Assembly (NCBI RefSeq): GCF_001571085.1
Contig: NZ_BCTC01000059.1
Coordinates: forward strand, 1 to 41,014
DNA: 41,014 nt
DNA from: Azohydromonas lata NBRC 102462
Lineage (GTDB): Bacteria > Pseudomonadota > Gammaproteobacteria > Burkholderiales > Burkholderiaceae_C
Direction of reading: 5' to 3'
Positions 36,897-41,014 of this stretch are shown here, in pieces (within the stretch, counting starts at the first letter, position 1; each line of letters opens with the position of its first letter). The translations under genes and the position numbers were made by a program. The notes under the pieces were generated by a model. The model saw nothing but the letters and a program-made list of their open reading frames with translations. It was not told where the DNA came from and ran no database searches.

Positions 36897-37055
36897 GGGC
36901 GTGAGAGTCAGGAGTGTGGCGCAGTGCCGCGGCATTGTGACGCAACGGGGGAGACCTGCAGCCACACATCAGTGCCCGGTACAGATTCGCAGCTCGGTTA
37001 TCCGGGCCTTTAGAGATGCAAGGGTTGGCTTGGCAACGGGCTTGATTCAGCCGTG

Positions 37056-37072
37056 AATGCATCCGTTTCTGC
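37056..37072 (+). repeat. 17-bp direct repeat, copy 2
   Basis: AATGCATCCGTTTCTGC differs from copy 1 at 35704 in one base. It sits in the 281-bp gap between the YecA-like gene and the end of rep. The remainder of that gap shows nothing recognisable. Confidence 0.3.
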
Positions 37073-37177
37073 GTGCCGCGGCAGCCGCGCCAAATGCCGG
37101 TCTGTCAAATCCCAACTTTTCAACGGCATATCAGGCGGCGGTACGGCAGCGTCGCTGCGCTTCGACCAAACACCCGG

Positions 37178-38455
37178 TCAGAGAAGCGCTTCCTGCGGCC
37201 CGTCGCCCCACAGTTCCTTGGCCAGCCAGTTCATGAACGCGACTTCGGTGATCTTGGTGACGCGGGCTTTCACACGCAAATTGGCCAAGTGCTGCTGGGC
37301 GTTGTAGCGCTGACGCAGGGCCTCCTTCTCGGCGCTGGGCAGTTTGTCGTAGTGGCCGCGGGCCAGCTCGCGACGTCTACTGGAAGCTACATCGTTTTCG
37401 TCGGGAGCACCTGCGGCGTCCACGACAGCGAACCTGGCCGGATCCGGGGCTGCCGGCGTGGAAATGTCGCCTGCGTAGCCCCAGCCCAGCTCCAGCGCGC
37501 GCCGAAAGTACGCCGCAGGCGACTCCAGCGGCGCTTGCTCGGTATCGGTCTGGCGCAGCTCGGTGTAGCGCAGCGCGGCGTGCAGGCGCGGCACGGGGTA
37601 GAGGCCGGCCATGCGCTTGGCCTCGATGGCCGGCACGCCCAGCCGGACGATGCGCTCGACCAGCCGCTCTGCCTCCATCGGGACCTTGGTGCCCTGCTTC
37701 TTCGGCCACACGCGGAACTGGACTTCGGCGACGCGGCGGCCATCGCGGAACTCGAGCATCTCGATCTCGTGGTCCGAGCGGGCGTTGATCTCCGCGATGG
37801 CGGGAACGAGTGCCCGCTTCCTAAGGACCTTCCATTCGCTGAAGGAAGCCTTGTCAGCGCCGTCGAGCACGGCGTCGCGCAGCTCTTCCCACCGCAGCCG
37901 CCTGGTCACCCCGATGTTCTCGAAGCGCACGCAGAACTCCCACAGCTGCAGCGCCGCCGTGGTCGTGAACCGGCGCATGACGGACATGTTGATGAGCGCG
38001 TAGACCTCCGGGCGCTGCAGCTCGCGGTAGATGTTGTCGCTGATCTGCCAGCGGATGTAGCCGTTGGAGATGGCCACGGCGTGGAACAGCACCTGCGCCT
38101 GCCACTCGTCGGTGCGGCGCTCGCTCGGCGCGAACACGTCGAACTCGAAGATGATGCGCATGAGCGCCTTGGCCGCTTCCTTGAGGTGCACCGTGTTGGT
38201 CGAGGCAAAGCCGGTTTCCTGGCGCAGCTTCACGATGGGCATCTGCCACCAGCCATCCCTGCCTCGCGGGTTCTCGATCGCGTGCTTCATCCAGGCATTG
38301 GCGATCTTGCGCTGCACCAGCGTCAGCGAGTGCCCGCGCGGGACGCTGTGAAGCACCTTGACGGTCTTGCGCCACAGGTCGTCGGGCGGCTGGGGTGCCG
38401 TCGGGATCAGGCTGCCCTGCGGCGTTTCAGCGACTTCGCGCGATCGGCGGTTCAA
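37178..38455 (-). CDS. Replication initiator protein, Rep_3/iteron-binding type
   Basis: 425 aa. The N-terminal and middle parts look like the two winged-helix domains of theta-replication initiators: SLTLVQRKIANAWMKHAIE, FASTNTVHLKEAAKALMRIIFEFD and NMSVMRRFTTTAALQLWEF. The C-terminal region is helical and has a basic AHLRVKAR-like stretch before KITEVAFMNWLAKELWG. The start is TTG at 38455 with GGAG seven bases upstream; no ATG is available near it. The iteron array lies just upstream (38695-38826), as expected for a protein that binds iterons and melts the adjacent AT-rich DNA. The exact incompatibility family cannot be named from sequence alone. Confidence 0.82.
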   Translation of the reverse strand: MNRRSREVAETPQGSLIPTAPQPPDDLWRKTVKVLHSVPRGHSLTLVQRKIANAWMKHAIENPRGRDGWWQMPIVKLRQETGFASTNTVHLKEAAKALMRIIFEFDVFAPSERRTDEWQAQVLFHAVAISNGYIRWQISDNIYRELQRPEVYALINMSVMRRFTTTAALQLWEFCVRFENIGVTRRLRWEELRDAVLDGADKASFSEWKVLRKRALVPAIAEINARSDHEIEMLEFRDGRRVAEVQFRVWPKKQGTKVPMEAERLVERIVRLGVPAIEAKRMAGLYPVPRLHAALRYTELRQTDTEQAPLESPAAYFRRALELGWGYAGDISTPAAPDPARFAVVDAAGAPDENDVASSRRRELARGHYDKLPSAEKEALRQRYNAQQHLANLRVKARVTKITEVAFMNWLAKELWGDGPQEALL

Positions 38456-38592
38456 GCAGCGACTCCAGGCTACGGGGACAGCATTACGTTGTAGTGTACC
38501 CGTTTGGTGTTTCCGTTGAGCGGCCTTGTTGTCCCGGCGGCATCTCCGCCTTCGGCCATGAATCTAGGGTTTGGCTTTTGCAGGTGGGCGCT

Positions 38593-38643
38593 GTTTTTAA
38601 CCTTTAAGCCTTTAATAACCTTTAATCTGTTTTAAACCTTTAG
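38593..38643. other. AT-rich DNA-unwinding element of the origin
   Basis: A strongly AT-rich stretch in otherwise GC-rich DNA with four repeats CCTTTAA/CCTTTAG at 38601, 38609, 38619 and 38637. It lies 50 bp from the first iteron on the rep-gene side, the usual place for strand opening. Confidence 0.65.
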
Positions 38644-38694
38644 GTGGCGATTTCTTCTTTGCCGGCAAGCACTTGGAAGGGTTTGGGGGACATC

Positions 38695-38826
38695 TTTTGA
38701 GTAATTGCGGGGCAAATTTTGAGTGATTGGGGGTGTGGATATGAGTACCAGGGGGGCAAATTTTGAGTGATTGGGGGTGTGGATATGAGGGCTGGGGGTA
38801 CACCTTTTGAGTGCTGGCGGCCCGTG
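38695..38826 (+). repeat. Six direct 22-bp iterons (replication origin)
   Basis: Units begin at 38695, 38717, 38739, 38761, 38783 and 38805, exactly 22 bp apart (two helical turns). Four start TTTTGAGT; the third and fifth start ATATGAG. A G-rich run follows in most units. The copies at 38717 and 38761 are identical over the full 22 bp. Position next to the AT-rich element and the rep gene makes this the probable vegetative origin. Confidence 0.8.
38734..38786 (-). promoter_or_regulatory. Two DnaA boxes embedded in the iterons
   Basis: TGTGGATAT occurs at 38734-38742 and 38778-38786, 44 bp apart. It is the complement of ATATCCACA, one mismatch from the DnaA box TTATCCACA. Each spans an iteron junction, so Rep and DnaA would bind next to or over each other. 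Confidence 0.55.
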
Positions 38827-38827
38827 C

Positions 38828-38860
38828 CTGGGCGCCGACACTGCGCAGTGGGGCGCCCAG
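38828..38860. repeat. Compound inverted repeat 1 between the two arrays
   Basis: Outer arms CTGGGCGCC/GGCGCCCAG (9 bp perfect) enclose the 12-bp palindrome CACTGCGCAGTG at 38839-38850. It is two nucleotides after the last iteron. It could be a protein-binding site or a transcription block. Confidence 0.55.
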
Positions 38861-38909
38861 CCGGGGCCGGTGGCGCACGCCAGCGCCGTTGGAGCCGGTA
38901 TGGGGGCGT

Positions 38910-38932
38910 TGCAGGCGGCGGCGCCGCCTGCA
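38910..38932. repeat. Inverted repeat 2 between the two arrays
   Basis: TGCAGGCGGC-ggc-GCCGCCTGCA, a perfect 10-bp stem with a 3-nt loop. There is no T-run. The rest of 38861-39145 is GC-rich and shows no gene that I can support. Confidence 0.55.
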
Positions 38933-39145
38933 GCGAGCGGCTGCCGGCTCGCGGCCACGCGAGGCGCTAGGCCTCTGCCTGGCACGGTGCGGGCGCTGCC
39001 TGAACGCCTGGATCGACCTGGGCCGCCCCCGGCGGTGCTGGCCGGCGCGGCCAGGACGTGCGAGCGGGCCGCCCGCTGCGCGTGCAAAAAGCCTTCGATG
39101 CAGGCCCCTGCTGCTTGGCGCGCTGGGCCGTTGGAACGCTGCGGC

Positions 39146-39706
39146 GGGGACACTTTTTGAGGGCTCGCCGGCGCGGAGGTGCTTCAGCACTTAAATCCCG
39201 TCACCCTTCGGCCGTTCAAGGGCACAGGTTTTGAGTGCTGCAAGACCTTGGAAACGCTTCTGGCGCTCAAAAGGTGCCCCCCTTGCGGCCTTTCCTGGCC
39301 TGAAGGGGACGCGGTTTGAGTGCTGGAAGGGCTTGTAAGCGCTTGGAACCCTCAAAAGTTGACCCCTTAGGCGCTTGCGCAGCCTGAAAGGGACAGATCT
39401 TGAGTGCTGCAAGGGTGTGCAAACGCCTCGGCCCCTCAAAAGTTGTCCCCCTTGCGGCGCCTGCCACCTCCTGGAGGGACAGGTTTTGAGTGCTGGCAAG
39501 CGCTTGGAAGCTCGTCGGGCCCTCAGAAACTGTCCCCGGGAGGGGCTGCAAGGCCGCCAAGGGGACACTTTTTGAGTGCTGGAACGCCTTGGAAGTGCTT
39601 CGAGCTCTCAAAAGATGTCGCTTGACGCCTTGCACCAGGGCGATGAGGACACTTATTGAGTGCCCGAAGGCCTTGGAGATGCTCCGACCCCTCAAAAGTT
39701 ATCCCC
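39146..39706. repeat. Array of six ~85-bp inverted-repeat units (plus one decayed copy)
   Basis: Each unit has a left arm of the type GGGACA-NN-TTTTGAGTGCTG and a right arm CTCAAAAG-N-TGTCCCC, 37-38 bp apart start to start. Left TTTTGAG cores begin at 39229, 39314, 39398, 39484, 39570 and 39654; right CTCAAAA cores at 39266, 39351, 39435, 39522, 39607 and 39691. Single-base variants occur (GTTTGAG, TCTTGAG, TATTGAG, CTCAGAA). A degenerate seventh copy lies at 39155/39190. The loops keep a TGCTG-AAG--CTTG-AA-CGCTT pattern, and linkers between units often pair CCCCTT with AAGGGG. The core equals that of the 22-bp iterons, so the same Rep protein probably binds. Confidence 0.75.
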
Positions 39707-39825
39707 CTTAGGCCCGCCGGAGCCTGCAGCCAGGGCCCGGGTGGAGGCCGGGCCGTCACCGCGCGGGCTGGCGGCGACGCTGCTGCCCAGAGGGCGTCTG
39801 GCGTGGGTGCTGCGCGGCCACGCAG

Positions 39826-40050
39826 GTGGTACGGAAGGTGGAAAGCTATGCCCAGGATTTACTCGACGGCACGGGGGTGTTGGCGCCGTTGGATGCTCCT
39901 GGCTTGAAGGAAGCGGGCAATGCACTGCACCCGCTGCTGCCTGTCCAATTCTTCGACGAGTTCCGGCATGGCGCCTTCTTGCGTCGGAACGGCGGCGGCG
40001 CGCAACGCGTGCGGCACCTCTTATACAACATACCGGGGATTTCTTGCTAA
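39826..40050 (+). CDS. Possible small protein or gene remnant, 74 aa
   Basis: A GTG-started frame with protein-like composition: VRKVESYAQDLLDGTGVLAP, LKEAGNALHPLLPVQFFDEF, ending RVRHLLYNIPGISC. No ribosome site is evident and I recognise no family. It may be the 3' part of a decayed gene. The flanks 39707-39825 and 40051-40208 show nothing else. Confidence 0.3.
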   Translation: MVRKVESYAQDLLDGTGVLAPLDAPGLKEAGNALHPLLPVQFFDEFRHGAFLRRNGGGAQRVRHLLYNIPGISC

Positions 40051-40208
40051 GTAGGTGTCCCTCCGCGCGACCCTGATCCCTTTGAAGCCGGCCGAGGCCC
40101 AGCCCTTCTCTCCTGCGCGCGCCGTGGCTTTGAAGGGAGTCAGGCGAAGGCCATGTCCCTGTCCTGCTCCACCTTCTGTCCCGTCCCTTTCCCGGCCGCG
40201 CTGTTGAA

Positions 40209-40257
40209 GGGGGGAGAAGGGGAAGACAGGGTGGGGTAGGAGGAAGGGGGGTGAGGG
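40209..40257 (+). other. G-rich, almost pure-purine tract with G-quadruplex potential
   Basis: Six runs of three to six G occur within 49 bp on the plus strand. Four consecutive runs (40209-40236) have loops of 4, 6 and 1 nt, which fits a quadruplex pattern. A pyrimidine-rich stretch lies just before it (about 40154-40190). It is not coding. Confidence 0.45.
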
Positions 40258-40322
40258 AACCGGGTTCAGGTATGTTGCTTCAGTGGTTGGGCGTGCATGC
40301 CGATCTCCTTTGAGCCAGCGGC

Positions 40323-40475
40323 GTGCGCGCGACCGCCTTGTTCGTGCAGGCCGTCGGCACGCTGACCGATACCACCAGGACGCTCATCGAGCAGGACCAC
40401 GAGGTGCACGGGGTCGATGACCAGGCGCAGCAGCAGTCCAGCTGCGAGGACCTGCTGGCGCTGGCGGCGGCATGA
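40323..40475 (+). CDS. Possible small protein, 50 aa
   Basis: GTG start, with the frame opening after a TGA at 40311. The sequence TALFVQAVGTLTDTTRTLIE then EQDHEVHGVDDQAQQQ reads as a short helical acidic protein. Its stop overlaps the next ATG by ATGA, which supports both genes being real. There is no clear ribosome site and no known family. Confidence 0.4.
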   Translation: MRATALFVQAVGTLTDTTRTLIEQDHEVHGVDDQAQQQSSCEDLLALAAA

Positions 40476-40774
40476 TCCCGGACATGGACGACGACAAAGA
40501 GCTCGGCCCCATCCCGGCACACCTCCGTGCCCAGGCCAGGCCCGAGTGCGAAGGCACGGCACCGCCATCTGCCGACGACTACTCCAACCACGCGTGCTGG
40601 GTCTTCCCCAGCAAACGGCCGATCCATCCCAGGTCCGAGATCGCGTGCATGTTGCGGGCTGGTGACCGGCGGCGCGGCAGCTCCGACTCGCTGATGGTCA
40701 TCAACTACGGGCCGGTCGAACTCCGCCTGCGCAAGCTGCTGGCGCGGCTCAATTGGCGGCGTTGGTGGCGCTGA
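40472..40774 (+). CDS. Hypothetical protein, 100 aa
   Basis: Starts MIPDMDDDKELGPIPAHLRA; a central YSNHACWVFPSKRPI stretch and a basic, Trp-rich end (RLNWRRWWR) follow. I do not recognise it. The ATGA overlap with the preceding small gene suggests coupling. Near the end, a +2 frame continues openly as AAQLAALVALTAAAAQASLL, so a frameshift near 40730 in a longer gene cannot be excluded. Confidence 0.4.
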   Translation: MIPDMDDDKELGPIPAHLRAQARPECEGTAPPSADDYSNHACWVFPSKRPIHPRSEIACMLRAGDRRRGSSDSLMVINYGPVELRLRKLLARLNWRRWWR

Positions 40775-40849
40775 CCGCAGCGGCGGCGCAGGCCTCGCTG
40801 CTGAACCACCAGTGATGGAGGGCAACCGATGGTCCAGGGAAGGCGATAG

Positions 40850-41014
40850 ATGACGCCAGGCGCGCGGATCGACGTCGAGGTGGGGCAGCAGGTAGCAGCG
40901 CTGGTTTCCGACGCCTCCACGCGCGATGCTGACACTGCTGCAATCTATACCTCCAACTACTTCGCCTCCCAGGCCGAGCCGCACCCGTGCTGGCAGTGCC
41001 ACCACTACGGCGGG
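40850..41014 (+). CDS. Hypothetical protein, 5' part only (runs off the window)
   Basis: ATG 40850 with GGGAAGG ahead of it; 55 codons are present. It reads MTPGARIDVEVGQQVAALVS and then a CWQCHHYGG segment with a Cys-x2-Cys-His-His arrangement that may bind metal. Family not recognised. It is the third of three short rightward genes. Confidence 0.45.
   Translation, partial: MTPGARIDVEVGQQVAALVSDASTRDADTAAIYTSNYFASQAEPHPCWQCHHYGG

Noticed and set aside
39267-39695. Minus-strand open frame encoding 28-residue peptide repeats
   Set aside because: The peptide repeats simply follow the ~85-bp DNA repeat. The period is not a fixed multiple of three, and other frames are equally open. The DNA motif itself is the conserved feature.
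39146-39706. CRISPR array
   Set aside because: The recurring parts are inverted pairs with conserved loops and linkers. There are no unique spacers of even length between direct repeats, and no cas genes are visible.
40280-41005. 241-aa minus-strand open frame at the window end
   Set aside because: Ser/Val/Arg-rich low-quality translation without motifs; the plus strand has three short frames with an overlapping stop/start and a good ribosome site.

Overview
The window is GC-rich DNA that looks like a betaproteobacterium of the order Burkholderiales, probably Comamonadaceae-like. The reasons are the codon use, the acyl-CoA gene content, and three periplasmic solute-binding proteins of the Bug (tripartite tricarboxylate transporter) family. 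The species and the replicon type cannot be read directly. A Rep_3-like initiator next to an iteron origin at 37.2-39.7 kb suggests a plasmid, megaplasmid or chromid, or an integrated copy of one.

Region 1 (1-29768) is a tightly packed catabolic island. A leftward operon (6862 to 1) encodes two PimC/PimD-like acyl-CoA dehydrogenases, glutaryl-CoA dehydrogenase, both ETF subunits and ETF-ubiquinone oxidoreductase. Divergent from it is an IclR-type regulator. A small leftward pair (thioesterase, ComB-like protein) diverges from a rightward operon. That operon holds a FadB/PimF-like hydratase-dehydrogenase, a thiolase, an SDR, an APH-fold kinase, an ACAD10/11-like dehydrogenase, an acyl-CoA ligase, two MDR oxidoreductases, a MaoC hydratase and a Bug protein. 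A second rightward operon from 21375 holds a class II aldolase-like protein, a 2-hydroxyacid dehydrogenase, an acyl-CoA ligase, an enoyl-CoA isomerase-like protein, a CaiB-type CoA-transferase, a nitronate monooxygenase-like protein and two more Bug proteins. A common 15-bp operator-like sequence (TTCYG-N5-CRGAA) sits at four control regions, mostly on or just downstream of a recognisable sigma70-type promoter, so one regulator probably controls the island. The likely chemistry is beta-oxidation of (di)carboxylic acids to glutaryl-CoA and crotonyl-CoA. A kinase/dehydrogenase module resembling levulinate (4-keto/4-hydroxy acid) catabolism is built in.

Region 2 (29769-30900) is a sharp boundary: lower GC, sparse coding, one small conserved CxCxxCGNPR protein and nothing else firm.

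Region 3 (30903-41014) is accessory and replicon backbone. It holds a large 2OG-Fe(II) oxygenase-like protein, a RES-domain toxin with an unusually long antitoxin, a YecA-like SEC-C protein with a small partner, and the Rep initiator with a TTG start. The origin follows: an AT-rich unwinding element, six 22-bp direct iterons with two embedded DnaA boxes, GC-rich hairpins, and a ~490-bp array of six ~85-bp inverted-repeat units built from the same TTTTGAG core. The window ends in short unidentified genes.
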